64,000 nucleotides of DNA, taken from Ostrinia nubilalis (Eukaryota > Arthropoda > Insecta > Lepidoptera > Crambidae). A program made the translations under genes and the position numbers. Numbering within the stretch: the first letter of the stretch is position 1; the number at the start of each line of letters is the position of its first letter. The stretch spans positions 9,105,001 through 9,169,000 of the forward strand of contig NC_087110.1 in assembly GCF_963855985.1 (NCBI RefSeq). The letters are read 5' to 3'. Below are positions 22,625 through 35,541 of the stretch, piece after piece. The notes beneath the pieces are model-generated. The model saw only the letters and a program-made list of their open reading frames with translations. It ran no database searches and was not told the origin of the DNA.

Positions 22625-25464
22625 TAGAGACTAAGCCCAACGTAAGCACTCGAGGGCTCTCCACGGCCCTCACCGAGAGTCACAAACTAGTCAACAAGTT
22701 GTACCTACTTATCTATCAACGAGTAAATCTTAATAGTATGTTAGTAGGCAGCCATTGATTTTCTCAAGTGTCTCTTTTACTCCGTATTTATTTGTCCTTT
22801 AATAATATAGTTCAACCCGTCTGTCCAGGGAGAGGCCAAATCCTCCATTTGCCTCTGGTAAGTTGGAGAGGATCGTGCTCCTGCAATGGAGACTAAATGA
22901 CCTGATGATGATGATTGTAGTTTCAAGTAGATAAAGCTGAAGAGAGACAACTTTCCCCCAGGACAAACTTGACCTTCACAGGTTGGGTTTTTATTGGCGG
23001 TCAAGCTGAATATCCTGGCTACACAGTTGCAGCGGTGAGAACGAGAGGTGTAAATAGTCCCGTTGAAGAGAGACTATTACTTAGAGTAAGTATGTATGTA
23101 CCTATATGGGCCAATCCTAAGGATAGAGTAGGTACATACCTAATAGTAGTAGGTAAGGAAGTAATCTTTTACCCCAAGGTCTGGTCCAGTTTTAAATTCC
23201 ACAAGCCATATTGCGTTAATTTCAACTCACGCGCATTAGTCAACACTAACTCTCAACCGGCGCGATCTATCTAAGTCCGACCCTAACGAAGCTGTAGGGT
23301 AATTCAAGTGCAATCTGTCATTTCAATCTATTCTATTTGTCATTTAGCTTGTTTAATCTGTGCTGAATAAAGTGCACAATATTTAAGCAGGATATGGTTG
23401 CACGCGGATTTTTAGAGAGTTAAATCTTTTGGCCAATAGAAAACGTCATAATAGTTATTATATGAACTGGGATTGGTCAATGACTTTTGAAATTAAAATC
23501 CGATGGCCTGAAAAAATCGGTTTTCCAACAAACGTCAGTTACGCGCAAGGAGGTTTAGCTATTTATCCATCGAAGTTAATAAGGGAGAAGACATAAGACT
23601 AATTTTATTATTTGCCTGCCGCGACCCGGTTTTTACGAACAATGACGATGACGAACGATGAACCAGTAACGAGGAGCACACTTAGCAATGCTTCCAGGTT
23701 GCGCCTCGGTATCAATTAAGTAACATTTTCCGTTAAGTTTACTTTATGGCCAACTAAAGGACTTTTGCCGTCTCCATGGACAAACTCGAAGTATGATAAC
23801 TACAGTCATTGTCAAAATTTTGCACTGCCATTGCCGCTGGATACCATATATCGCTACTATATTCATAGATAATAGACTTTCAGTTAATCGTCAAAATTGA
23901 CATTGTTTTTTAAATAACAACAAATGGTATGAATTTTTAAATGTGATATTTTTATAAAGGTAAGTCCCCAAAACAACATTTGATAGCCTATTTTCTTTCG
24001 TTGGCATCTAAGTTCCTGTTTTCTACATATATGTTACTACTACCTATTGGATAAGTAACTAAGAACTTTGTCGTTTATTCCATGTGAACAAAATCCCTAA
24101 AAGCCCATTTGTAATAATATTCTTACTAAACACTGCTGAAAAAGGACTAAACTTCTGAGCTATGAACGTATAATCCAGTAGCATTAAGTAGGTAGGTACG
24201 TATAGCGACGTTGGAACTTGATATAGAAGTTAGCTGTTTTATATTTTTTTTCACAGCAGAAATCTTTACCTTTGATCTTAATATCTGATCGTACGTATTG
24301 TCTTTTAAAATATTACATTTGCCTAAATAAAAATAACCGACCTGCTGCTTATGTAAATTATAATTATTTATAACCCTACTTACAATGCATAACAATCATA
24401 ATTAGGTATTATAACCCTACTTAACAATGCATAACAATCATAAGATAGTTTGGCGTATAAGTAGGTAGGTAGGTACTATCTAGGCCGAAGGTGGAAGCGA
24501 TCGACCCGGAAATATTCTCAACCATCTCAACTATCATAATAAGTATTTAGAACAGTCCCTCCTTACCAATGATATTATAGATAATACCATTGCTCCTTAC
24601 CATCAATGCAATCGAGCAGACAAAAGACATTGATAAAAATCGCCCTAAGATTTTCAAAGACTTAGTATGTACCATAATTTTATGTATATTTTATTTATTT
24701 ACTTGCAAGTGTCCAAACCTATCGGACAAGTTGCAGTTCGAAAAAATATTTTAAAAGTATTTAAACGAAATCAAAGTCACCGACATATTGACAGAGCAGA
24801 GACAGAGATGCGCTTTTTTAATTCGATTTAAGTAAATAATGGTATGATTGATTAGACTAGAGTCTAATCATTAGACCTTTAGACGGGCGCAGATCCGCCG
24901 CGCCCGCAGCGCTTCAGTGGATTATTGCATTTTATGTATATTTAATCACATTTATTTACCTACATTTACATATTTACTCTTTTCTCTAAGTGTAGACACT
25001 GTTTATGTATAAGTCCACTATTGCATGCCGTGGCAACCTATAATTAAGGCAGCACTTAGATTAAGTTAAATACGTTGTAAATATTGATTGTCTTCCAGTG
25101 TATGTCTTGTTGGTTGTCCTATTAAATAAATAAAATAAATATTTATAGCAACACAATGTTTAAAAATAAAATTTTTCAAAAACGATCAATTTAATCGATT
25201 ATGTCTATTCTAAATGGACATCCCTATTTGTTAGTCAAATTGTCATTCACTCGCATCACCTTTTCTCTCTCACTCACTCTTGCTGTGTTGCTGTCTTGCT
25301 TGATCCTTCTTTGTGATTCGTTTGTGTTTTAGCTTTTATTTTCGGAACTTTATTAACTACAAACTTGGCTATTCAAACGGACTCTGATTGATTGCAATAA
25401 CGACATACTCAGCCTGGGATTTACTGTTTTTGTGTGGCTCGGCCAAGGCTCGGCTGGTGGTTCT
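22625..25464. other. Gene-free stretch
   Basis: No supported gene. A tandem duplication of about 41 bp (TATAACCCTACTTA ... CAATGCATAACAATCATA) lies at 24370-24443. A segment GGCCGAAGGTGGAAGCGA at 24483-24500 recurs at 41642-41659 and is probably part of a dispersed repeat. CT-rich DNA at 25255-25330 precedes the putative exon at 25465. Confidence 0.45.
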
Positions 25465-25521
25465 ATGGTGTTAGAAAATGAGCAACTTAATTATACACAA
25501 CAATGGGCAGCACCTCGATCG
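25465..25521 (+). CDS. Possible first coding exon of the decayed DDE-type gene
   Basis: ATG GTG TTA GAA ... reads 19 codons (MVLENEQLNYTQQWAAPRS) and runs directly into a consensus donor, TCG|GTAAGT. The phase is 0, matching the downstream exons, which all begin with GTTACNGC. No domain is visible. It is listed because start, donor and phase agree, but transcription evidence is absent. Confidence 0.35.
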
Positions 25522-26068
25522 GTAAGTACCTACATTTTGCTCTGCAATCTTATGAATAAGTACTAGCCTTGCCAAACTTCTGAATTGCCATTCTCATGGC
25601 GGGTTGTCTTGAAATGAATGTTCCGCTATTATCTGTGGTTCAACCCTGGACAGTGTGGACAGCCAGGCCCGATTCGATTGTAAGAAACTAGTCGATGGTA
25701 CAGCGCAATGGAGGCATGAGCGAAACAACAATTATGTTGACAATCCAGCTGGTTTTGGTGTAAATCTAAGGAATTATTTACTTTGACACTATCTCCCTGC
25801 TCTCAATGAAAGCTTGTTTTGTTTTGTTTTTTGGAACTAAGACTACTAGATTATTATTTTTTGTAACTAAGTTTGTAACACGTCATAATTAATTATTATA
25901 ACAACAATGCTTATTTACTAAAGCTGTTTAACCCTACCCTCTGACCCAAAATTCTACTAACAGCACATAATATTGAATTATCATTTTTTTTATGGTTTGC
26001 GGCTCAATTTATTCAACGCACAGGAGTATGTGTGGCATGGCATGCAATGAATCTATTTATTTTTACAG

Positions 26069-27931
26069 GTTACAGCTCATGATCTTATATGCACAACATG
26101 ATGGACCCAAGCCCAAGATACAACACAAATGCATCTACTTCAAATCTTAGCAGAAAATGTGTGCTTTGCAGTAGAACACTAGAGCCTAGAACACGTTCAC
26201 ATCAGCTCATGTCCCTGAGAACTAACACTCAACATCAGGAACATAATTGTGGAACGACTAACTCCATTAGAGGTAATGCACGCTAAAGTCCTTATTTAAT
26301 AAAATGTTATTGGCTATACAATCAGTCTAATTCTTGTAAAGTTATTGGTTTCTGTAAATTAATACTAAAATAAAATAATTTAAGTGCGGGACATTAAAAA
26401 ACTGATAATTTTTTTAAACTTATTTCTAATTATTATTATTTTTAAACAGGTTACTGCAAATGACTACATCTGTGGGGCTTGTCACTCATTATTGCAAAGA
26501 GATACCACACCTACTTCACAAGACTCTCCAGATATGCCAACCGGTGCCCCGGTAGGTCACCAACAAGTTTGTGTTGGATGTGGTTGTTCATTATTGCGAA
26601 CTTGAAGTCATTGTTTGGATACAGAGAATAATCAAGATATATTAAACATTGTTCGAAATTGGATTCAACCCAGAGAGGTAAGAGCCCTGCCAGTTTTATA
26701 ATACATAAAAATAATTATGCCGGTTTATTATAATAATAAAAAAGGTTTTTTCCGAATCAGCCTTCCCATCCTTCAACTCCTTCCATTGCTTTCAATCTGC
26801 CACTACTCTCATCCATACAGGTTATACAGGGTGGAAACGATAAGTGATCTCACTCGATTATTTCTAAACTACACAAGATATCGAAAAACTGGTTACTCAT
26901 CCTGAAAGTGCTTCACGAGCTCTTTCTAACGGTATCAGTAAATAGTTACAGAATTAACTGGATCTATCCGAAAATTCAATGTTTTCAGCCTCCATACTAA
27001 ATGTATGCCAGCCACACAATATTAAAAGTGTTATAGATCACTTATCGTTTCCACCCTGTATAATACAAATAGACTTATATTATTAAAATATTGCAATATT
27101 ATTACTTACATAATATTAAACATAATTTTTACTATTATAAAGCCAGTTAAAAATTCCCTGAGCCAAATAAACTCAGTAAAGTTTTATTTATACTTCCTGC
27201 ATAACAACAGACTACTCTTTTAAACTACCACTATTCTCACTCTCAATCCTCGTTCCTCATTCATCCCTTTCGTTTCCTCCATAGACCAATCATTCCTCAT
27301 CATTCAGCGTTCAAATCATAAATTATCTTTCATCACTCATCTTACTATTCCGTTACACACAAAAGTCGTTAATCCTATATAAATATTGCTCTTCTTATTG
27401 TTGAACTGTGAATCTGATGTTTTATTTTATTTTCAGATTCGTCCTTCAGATCTTCTTTGCCATAGATACTATCAGAGAGCACGAATTACTACAGTTGGTG
27501 CTTATTTAATGAAGCTGAGGACCGGTGATTCAGATGACAGAATAGCTACATTACTTGGCATTTCAAGGAGTACTCTTACAAAATATGTAATGAAAGCACG
27601 CAGTATTATGGAGGAACATTTCGTACCAGCACATTTATGGTTACAACATATTAGTAGAGAGGAAGTAGCCCAAAGAAACCTTTATGTTCCAGTCTCTTTT
27701 CGGGAAGCCAGGAAACGATTTACCACAAAGAAAGGCTATTGTCATCATGGATGGTACATACATACATTTATGTGCAAAAAAGTAGCAATTATGCATACCA
27801 AAAAAAAAAACTTATTCCCTATACAAATATCGGAATCTCTTTAAACCATTTATGGTACTTTGTTGTGATGGCGACATCATTGATGTATTGGGCCCATATT
27901 TAATAGAAAATGTAGAACATGACCATTAATA
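26069..27931 (+). pseudogene. Decayed zinc-module/DDE-nuclease-like transposon-derived gene
   Basis: Two exons start identically after a TTTACAG/AAACAG acceptor: VTAHDLICTT (26069) and VTANDYICGACHSLLQR (26450). Each carries a CxxC ... RxxSH module (CVLCSRTLEPRTRSH and CVGCGCSLLRT*SH). A third exon after TTTTCAG at 27437 reads CHRYYQRARI, then a helix-turn-helix-like LLGISRSTLTKYV, then an RRNLYVP-like stretch. After an A-run at about 27800 a one-base shift restores FKPFMVLCCDGDIIDVLGPY, like the DG...GPY signature of DDE_4-type nucleases. Lesions: TGA in place of a Cys codon and a frameshift in the first exon, TGA in the second, a frameshift in the third, and truncation after 27931. It is a dead copy of a transposase-like gene. 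Confidence 0.6.
26827..27058. mobile_element. TA-flanked MITE with CAGGGTGGAAACGATAAGTG ends
   Basis: CAGGGTGGAAACGATAAGTG is inverted exactly as CACTTATCGTTTCCACCCTG, flanked by TA on both sides. It sits in an intron of the decayed DDE-type gene. It shares the CAGGGTG start and TA target with 37203-39041 and 42311-42502, which suggests one mobilising enzyme. Confidence 0.85.
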
Positions 27932-28187
27932 AATAATAAGTACCTACATACGTATTTTCATTTATACCTACATAACTGCCTACTTACCCTTGGGTCGGAA
28001 TAAAGATATTTTTGGATTTAAATGTAAGTAAAATATATTAACTTCTTTTTAAAAAATGTTTGGCTTTTCCGTAGGCATTCCTATTTTTCCAATACGCAAA
28101 GTTCTATTTGCTGCTATTCATACGGTTTGACAAAGGGGTTCTTTATCGATCTACGATTTAAAGTGTAATTAAGACGTCTCCTACATA

Positions 28188-28556
28188 TCTATACCTACTT
28201 ATAATAAATCTGTAGAGAGGTCAATTCTGTACATGAAATATAATTTTCAAAATAACTATCAGGGGGTGATACTGATGCCAAAAATGCAATCAGTAAAATT
28301 TTTGTCTGTCTGTCTGTCCGTCTGTATGTTCCTTATAGAAACAAAAACTACTCGACGGATTTTAACGAAACTTGGTACAATTATTCTTCATACTCCTGGG
28401 CAGGTTATAGTATACTTAGGAATTCTCACGGGAACAGGAATTAGCGGGAAAATCCTTTTGTATGAAAAATCTAAACCGCTTAAGTTAGACGCTTTAAATT
28501 TCGCACGTAGGTACTTTAGTAAACTAATTCCCACGGGAACGGGAATTCGCATTATT
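28188..28556 (+). mobile_element. Truncated Helitron-like copy (left arm of a large inverted pair)
   Basis: Starts A|TCTATACC and carries GTCTGTCTGTC, AACTACTCGACGGATTTTAA and repeated CCCACGGGAACGGGAATT. It matches, inverted, the 5' portion of the copy at 28596-29173, but stops without a CTAG end. Together they form arms of about 360 bp. Confidence 0.75.
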
Positions 28557-28595
28557 ATACATATAATTCTTGACAATAAATAGTTTTATTAGCAA

Positions 28596-29173
28596 CTAGC
28601 GGCCGCCCGCGACTTCGTACGCGTGGATCCCGTTGTACCCCCTTCATCTATCTTACGCGGTTTAGATTTTTTCGTTCAAATGTTTTTTCCCGTTCACGTG
28701 GGAATTTTGCAATATCCTGTTGTAACTAAGCTTTAAGTTTATTAAGATACCTACATGTCAAATTTCAAGCGTCTAACTAAAGCGGTTTAGATTTTTCATA
28801 CAAAGGGATTTTCCCACGAATTCCAGTTCCCGTGGGAATTAGTTTACTAAAGTACCTACGTGCGAAATTTAAAGCGTCTAACTTAAGCGGTTTAGATTTT
28901 TCATACAAAAGGATTTTCCCGCTAATTCCTGTTCCCGTGGGAATTCCTAAGTATACTATAACCTGCCCAGGAGTATGAAGAATAATTGTACCAAGTTTCG
29001 TTAAAATCCGTCGAGTAGTTTTTGTTTCTATAAGGAACATACAGACAGACAGACAGACAAAAATTTTACTGATTGCATTTTTGGCATCAGTATCACCCCC
29101 TGATAGTTATTTTGAAAATATATTTCATGTACAGAGTTGACCTCTCTACAGATTTATTATAAGTACCTATAGA
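28596..29173 (-). mobile_element. Helitron-like element with internal direct repeats
   Basis: Read on the minus strand it begins TCTATAGG and ends ACGCGTACGAAGTCGCGGGC then GGCCGCTAG, a GC-rich 3' end with CTAG. Inside, 'CCCGTGGGAATT ... CTAAAGCGGTTTAGATTTTTC' units repeat at about 110 bp. Related to the copy at 36715-39051. Confidence 0.75.
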
Positions 29174-29273
29174 AGATAGAAAATGGAAATGTACTTCTGT
29201 TATGCTAATAACCTCAAAATCTGAAGCATTTTTCCTATTGTAACGAATCTCCCGCTTATCCGTGCTTTAAGTA

Positions 29274-29491
29274 TCTACACTAATATTATAAAGAGGAAAA
29301 CTTTGTTTGTTTGGTTGTAATGAATAGACTCAAAAACTATTGGACCGTTTTTATTAAATTCTTTCACCATTCGAAAGCTACATTATCCACGAGTAACAGG
29401 CTAAATTTTATTTTGGAAAATAATAGGGTTCCGTAAAATATGTAGGTACCTAATGTAGGCCACGCGCGCGAAGCCGCGAGCGAAAAGCTAG
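29274..29491 (+). mobile_element. Non-autonomous Helitron-like element
   Basis: Begins A|TCTACACTAATATTATAAAG and ends CGCGCGCGAAGCCGCGAGCG then AAAAGCTAG|T. The inside has TTTGTTTGTTTGG and ACTATTGGACCG. Structure as for the other A|TC...CTAG|T copies. Confidence 0.8.
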
Positions 29492-30557
29492 TGGAGTATA
29501 AGGTGACAATCGTTAAGTAATTTCACATATAAAAATCATTATTTCATTGCTTGGGGGTCTTGGGGCGAACGATGTATGGACGCAGAACAATATCCTTTAT
29601 TTTCAAATTTAAACAAAAAGCATTCTGTGGTTATAAAATACCTATGCTTATTTGCACCTAGTTTATCAATCACCATGTTAATTCCATGCTTTCTATCCAG
29701 TCGACTGCTCTAACGACAAGGGTGGGCAGTCGTTGAGATGACAGCGCGAAAATCGTCGGCATCCACTAATTATGACCCTTATGTACCACTATATTGACAA
29801 AGTTCTCCGTCTTCGTACGCGATATTGGAAATTTGGCATCTACCATCGGCTGATCTGACATTAGGCGTAGTCTGGCTTTGATATTCAATTTTCAACTGTA
29901 TTACCTTGACAATCAGTTCAAAATTGATTACTAGAAAATTATTTGACAGACGATTTCTACTCTCGACAAATGCATTTGAATTAGCCCACTGGACCTAATG
30001 GCTGGATAACACGCGATATCTATGCAAATAATCTGCTTGTCCGTCTGCGACGAATAATTAGTGTGTACAAACACTACTTAAGTACCTATTCGTCCAAGGT
30101 ACAAACTGATTACGATGTAAACTGAGCACAACGCAGCTTGAGTTACCCCCTGTTTCTGTTCATACTTAAGCATGCTCCAGAAGAAAAAGAAGACTTTGAC
30201 ATTAAAGTGTCATTCTCGACAATGCGTTAGGGGTGGTAAGCATTGTGATTGAAACTTGAACAGGTGGCCTGACGTCACGGCACCGCCTATGTTTAAGTTC
30301 CACGCGAAAATATGGAGGTAATTTAAATAATTAATTTCTCAGTCATTTCGTGATGAATTTCAAAAATAACTTCACCGGCTTTTTAGTTTTGGTCTATATT
30401 TTAATCCCATTCAGTGAAATCTAATGTTTTCAACGTCACGAAACTTCTCCATAAAAAAAAACCGGGCCTTAGTATCAGATAAGTCAGTATCCAAAATGTA
30501 TACTCGAAACAACGTGTCTCTAGTAGACTATACCCTACTCTGAAACGGAAAACAGTA

Positions 30558-30671
30558 AGGCTGAGTTGCACCACCTAACTTGAACCGTGACTATAACGAT
30601 AACCAGTGTATTTTGTATGGAGTTTGACAGATTTTTGACGTTCGTCAAAGTGAGATGGTGCAACCCAGCCT
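30558..30671 (+). mobile_element. MITE, AGGCTGAGTTGCACCAC family, copy 2
   Basis: Same ends and internal GAGTTTGACAGATTTTTGAC as the copy at 16977-17100. Confidence 0.85.
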
Positions 30672-31708
30672 AAGGAGCTAATGACACAAATGCCGATTGC
30701 AAACCCAAAAGCTGAACTAAACTAGTTAGCTTCATATCTGACGCAGTTTTAACAAAAATGGAAGTCTATTTTTTATCGAAATTGTTCCTAGGTTTCATTA
30801 GATAATGGTGTCAGCTAACTTTTAAACTACTTACTTAATTTTATGCTACATTTTATAACTTTTTAACATTTTACCCATGTTTTAACGTTTTGTTGCGTTC
30901 GCGCATTCCCTATTAAGTCACGATCACCATAGATTAACAACCAGGTTGACCAGATAAGCTTCAGTTGATTTAATTAGAGATAGCCTCGATGGTGTTTATG
31001 AGTTCTAGATAATTTGATATCTTCTATGGATGGAGTTACAACAGGTTATTTAGTTTTGTTTAGGTATTTTAAGAATGTCATTGGACATTGCTGCTTAATC
31101 CAGGTCGAAGTATCAATGAAAATCTTGGCCCTTCGAGACTGATAAGTAATAATCTAAATTCTGTTTTTTATGATGTTGATCTTTTATGATGTCTCTTATG
31201 TTTGTAATAGTAGGTTTTATTACGATGTCATTTTAGTCACTCAAAGGCCTGTCATACATGGACAGCTTGAAGCAGTTAGTGACGATAGCTTCAAGCTTCG
31301 ACTGCATAGCAAACTACGGAAGCAGTTGCTACTGCTCGAGCGGTTCCGTAGGTGCTCGCCCAGCAAATTAGGCGCCCCATAAAACTGTGTAATTTTCTAT
31401 GCAACGAATCACATCAACGCTGCATTGTTCATTAAATTCTGGCACCTGAACGCAGCCACCAGATTAAGTAATATGGTACAGTACCTCTAGCATGAACAAC
31501 TTTCGTCTTCGAATCGTTTGCGTATTCGACAAAATTCGATACTCAACCTTCGAATTTAACGATAACGTGACAATTTTTATTGTCAAAATAAGTTTCGTGC
31601 AATTTCTCATACTAAGTTCACATTACGACACGTTCACAAGGGCGCTGTTTTTAGTTTTCGTACTAAGGATAAATTCGCAATAAAGATTTTAAATAAATAA
31701 ATAAAATA

Positions 31709-31828
31709 AGGCTGGGTTGCACCATCATACTTTAACTTTGACAAACGTCATAAATCTGATAAATTCCATACAAAAAGCACCGGTTATCGTCATAGTTACC
31801 GTTAAAGTTATGTGGTGCAACTCAGCCT
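31709..31828 (-). mobile_element. MITE, AGGCTGAGTTGCACCAC family, copy 3
   Basis: Inverted relative to copies 1 and 2: starts AGGCTGGGTTGCACCATC and ends GTGGTGCAACTCAGCCT. Confidence 0.85.
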
Positions 31829-34800
31829 AAAATCTTTTGATGGCGATTCGAATACGCAAACCATTTGAACTCGAAAGTTTTTCGAGCTAGCCGTATAGGG
31901 CAGACGCCTCGGATATGACTAGTCCCTTAACCCTTTAAAAACAGCCATAGTCTCAACTCTCAAGGCATCTCAACAAGAATAAAACCATAGACACACCCTC
32001 AGAGACAGGAACCGGCAATTAGACACGGTGGAGTGCGCATTTATGAATAATAATCACTGCTAAATGATCACTTGACGAGATTTAGCTTTGACTTGGCTTG
32101 GAATGACGACATTGTAATTTTTAATTAATAGTCTAGGCCTGATGGGCCATCTTCCTGATAGACAATCTATCAGAAAAGATGCTTAAATTCTTTAATAAAT
32201 TACCACAAACTGTTGTAGAACTACCCATTCATAAATTCAAATTAAGCACATATTTTTTTTTTTTTGACAAGGAATATTCTATATATACCTACAACAATGC
32301 TTAAATTGTAGATTTTTTACAATCCTGAAATAATATGACAAACTTACTTTTCACATTTTTGGTTGGTAAAACTTATTGGTTGTGTTTAATTAAAAAAATA
32401 ACAAAATCTCAAGAAAATTACCAGTGGCTACTTAAATCAATAATCACAATAAGAAAACTTCTTACATTATTGTTCGTGTTTTATTTGCCTTAAACATCCC
32501 GCCTGCCGTCAACATACGGGATTCGAACCCACACCCGCTGGCCCTATAGCCAAGCTCGCAAACCAACCAACCTATGTGGCAACCATAAAAATGAGTCTTG
32601 CACAGGTACTACAAAAAGTGACTTAGTAAATAGAAAGTAGACACAGTGCTAGAGATGGTACGACACAGTAAAAAGGATGTAAAAACTAGAAAGAAAACAT
32701 TCACCAAGGTAGGATTTTATCGAATGAAGAAATGGACTAGACTGCTTTGGTAAAAAGCTGGATAGGTACCTATCTAAGGTATGTATACTTATTTACGCAA
32801 TTTTTATTATTAGGACATGCTTCTCCTTTTGGCCTACCAAAATAATTAAGCATCTAATTATAAAATAATATCAATTAAACAAATTAATAGTTCCATAGAT
32901 AGAAATCCGGAGTAACAGGTACTTAATCGTAATGTAAACTTTACAAGACGTGGCCTTGTTTATAATAATTAATATTCAAAGATAATTAAATTGTTAATTC
33001 TGCTTTTTTGTCACTTAGAACTTGACTCTCTTTTTTGGATGTATTCATAATTGATATTTGTAATCTATACAAAAACCATTACGATTAGCTATTTTAGAGT
33101 CCAATAAAACTTCATAATTAACAATGACACTTCTATGAACTAGATAGTTTTGCAACTAAATGTTTACAATATTAGATAGCACACGACCTTTTTAAAGTAA
33201 ATACTGAAGTGGGCACTATATTTCTATCAATGTTGATCCTTAGATGAAGTCGTCATCAAGCCAACAAAAGTCTTTTGTCAATCGAAAGCTCAAAACCTGT
33301 CGAACTTTTTGTACATCTCAATGTCGGACTCAAATCTCGTGCTAGCAAACCTAGCTTAGCCAACTAAGTTATACTCAAGTAGGCCGTCAGAGCCTCAGAG
33401 CCAGACGTAAGCCAGTCTGTTCCCATACCCGGTGAAAGGCACACGTTTGCCTCCACTTAACCCTAACTTAATCGTAACTTAAACCGATTTTTCGTAAAAT
33501 ATTCTAAGTAAAAACTATTTTGTACCAAAATAGAGCAGTAATCAAGTGGTATAAGTGATTTCAAGTGAAGTTTAAGTCATGTGTAGCAAGGTTAAGAGAC
33601 CAGTGCGAACTTTTTTGTTTCTTTTATTATTATAGTGGAATGCGTAAAATACTTTTGTAGGATGCCGTGTACATTTAACTGTGATTTCACAAAACGAGGT
33701 TTATTTGCATTTTGCTTTTGTTATTGAATATTTGTTTTTGAATTCACGCTGGGTTTCATTTTGACGAAGATGATGCCGGTTGAAAATGTCTAGAATAGTT
33801 TGAAATTGAAATTATAGTACTCACTCTACATTCATACTTATTTGAAGACTTTAAATTGTTCTCAAGGTATTTTTTTGCAATCCACAAAAGATTTTAAACT
33901 TTTACAACTTTGGTGTCAATGTCTTATCTTCTAAAATAGATATAGCGATTTTTTAAAGTAATTAATTAAAATAGTAACAGCTTGTCGGCATTCGGCAATA
34001 GTTATTTTGAATAAATTGTAGTTATTACGTACAACTTATTTACAAGTACACAACTAAATACAATAACACATGCACCAAATAAAACTCTTCATGCGCGCAA
34101 TCCCTAATATGTGACATTGTTTTGTCGAATAATCTCTATCAAACATTATACTGGGTCGAATCCTGTTAATTATTGGACTTCCCGTATCTCGTGAGGAATA
34201 TTCCACTAATTAATTATCATTAGCAGTTTCCTATGAAATTGATAGTAGATTTTCCAGGAACTGAAACAATACGCTATAAGTCGTTTGATGAATAGAGCTT
34301 AAAGGCATAGATATTTAGACATGTTAACCTTTGTCTATAGAAAACACGCCATTTGAATAAAACTAGGTTTGTTTTAGTTTTGTCTTTCATCATCATCATC
34401 ATCATCTCAGCCATAGGACGTCCACTGCTGAACATAGGCCTCCCCCAATGCTTTCCATGTTACCCGGTTGGTAGCGGCCTGCGTCCAGCGCTTTCCTGCT
34501 ATGATGTCGTCGGTCCACCTTGTGGGTGGATGTCCCAGTTTTGTTTTTAGTACATAATAATAAAATAAGTAATGCTTAAGCGCCTAAGTACTTAAAAAAG
34601 CTTTGACTTTGAACTGCTCAAAAAACATAGTGATGTCAATATAACGATACTTTGCTATGAATTATTTAGACCACGAGGAAACTACGAGTACCTACACAAA
34701 TTATTGTTAAAATCAGCCTAATGTTTGCATTTCTAAATATTTTGCAAGTAAAAACATACTTCATCATCATCATCATTTCAGCCACAGGACGTCCACTGCT

Positions 34801-35460
34801 GAACATAGGCCTCCCCAAAGAAAACATAGCAATTTGCGAAATACAGTTTGATTATGATTCTGAACGTTTATTTTTCTTAATATTAATGTCTACCTCAGGT
34901 AAACAACCTGACAAAGCTGCAAAGTTCAACGTATTGTTATTTTCTAGCCCACAATAAAGGTATCGCTTACATTTTTCCACAGAATCTAATTTACAACAAA
35001 ATCCGACGTAAGGCAATATTGTTGAAGGCTTGCGAGGCAAACGCCCGTGTGAGCCGGCTTAGGGCTCACGCACACGAGTAAGGCTGTTTGTAGGTAAATT
35101 ATGTAGGTACCTTTTAAGAGACAATAGTGTAGTTGACACCACTATAAATTCGCAAAAAAACAGCAGCAAGTAGGTACTAATTTCATCAAAAGTTATTTCA
35201 TAATTAAGTTTGATTCTATGGTGGATCCACTCGTGACACAAACATAAAGCGTTCTTTGAAACTTAGCGTGAATTTAATCTTATAAATTGATCAGTTTCTT
35301 AATATAAACATTAGCTGTAGTTAGGAATTGTTAATTGTAAGCACCTCGCAAATAAAATGGCCTAACAGTGACAGTATAAGTGAAGAAACAATTAAAAATA
35401 TGTCATGAAGGGCCAAAACCATGTGATTTTTAAATACAACATGAGTGCCACTTCTCGTCC
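31829..35460. other. Gene-free stretch with SINE and tRNA-like remnants
   Basis: A tRNA-like patch on the minus strand at about 32505-32585 contains GGGTTCGAATCCCGTATG with an A-box-like region. SINE-type 3' ends in minus orientation lie at 34387-34541 and 34761-34817, with an ATC microsatellite at 34387-34407. No coding region is supported until the exon at 35542. Confidence 0.5.
34387..34541 (-). repeat. SINE-like repeat, GGAGGCCTATGTTCAGCAG family
   Basis: Reverse complement of the family end seen at 20331-20584: ATGATG tail, then GGACGTCCACTGCTGAACAT and AGGCCTCCCCCAATG, then the GTCCACCTTGTGGGTGGATG segment. A second truncated copy lies at 34761-34817. Confidence 0.7.
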
Positions 35461-35504
35461 ACCTTATTGACAACAACTACGAAAGTTAAAACAAAAGTGC
35501 GAAG

Positions 35505-35537
35505 ATGGAAGCCGCCATTTTATGCCCGCCGCATTGA
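35505..35537 (+). promoter_or_regulatory. Ten-codon upstream ORF before the putative Wnt exon 1
   Basis: ATG GAA GCC GCC ATT TTA TGC CCG CCG CAT TGA reads MEAAILCPPH and stops 4 bases before the main ATG at 35542. If transcription starts upstream, ribosomes would have to leak past or reinitiate, giving scope for translational control. The transcription start is unknown. Confidence 0.4.
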
Positions 35538-35541
35538 CAAG

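Noticed and set aside
28233..29040. Open frames of 116 and 87 codons with near-identical protein on opposite strands
   Set aside because: They lie in the two inverted Helitron-like copies and reflect repeat sequence.
28315..29065. Possible CRISPR-like direct repeats
   Set aside because: Short GTCT/GACA repeats and CCCGTGGGAATT units belong to eukaryotic mobile elements; spacing is irregular.
34361..34550. A plus-strand frame starting with a hydrophobic segment resembling a signal peptide
   Set aside because: It is the SINE-like repeat with an ATC microsatellite; the same reading recurs at 34721-34957.
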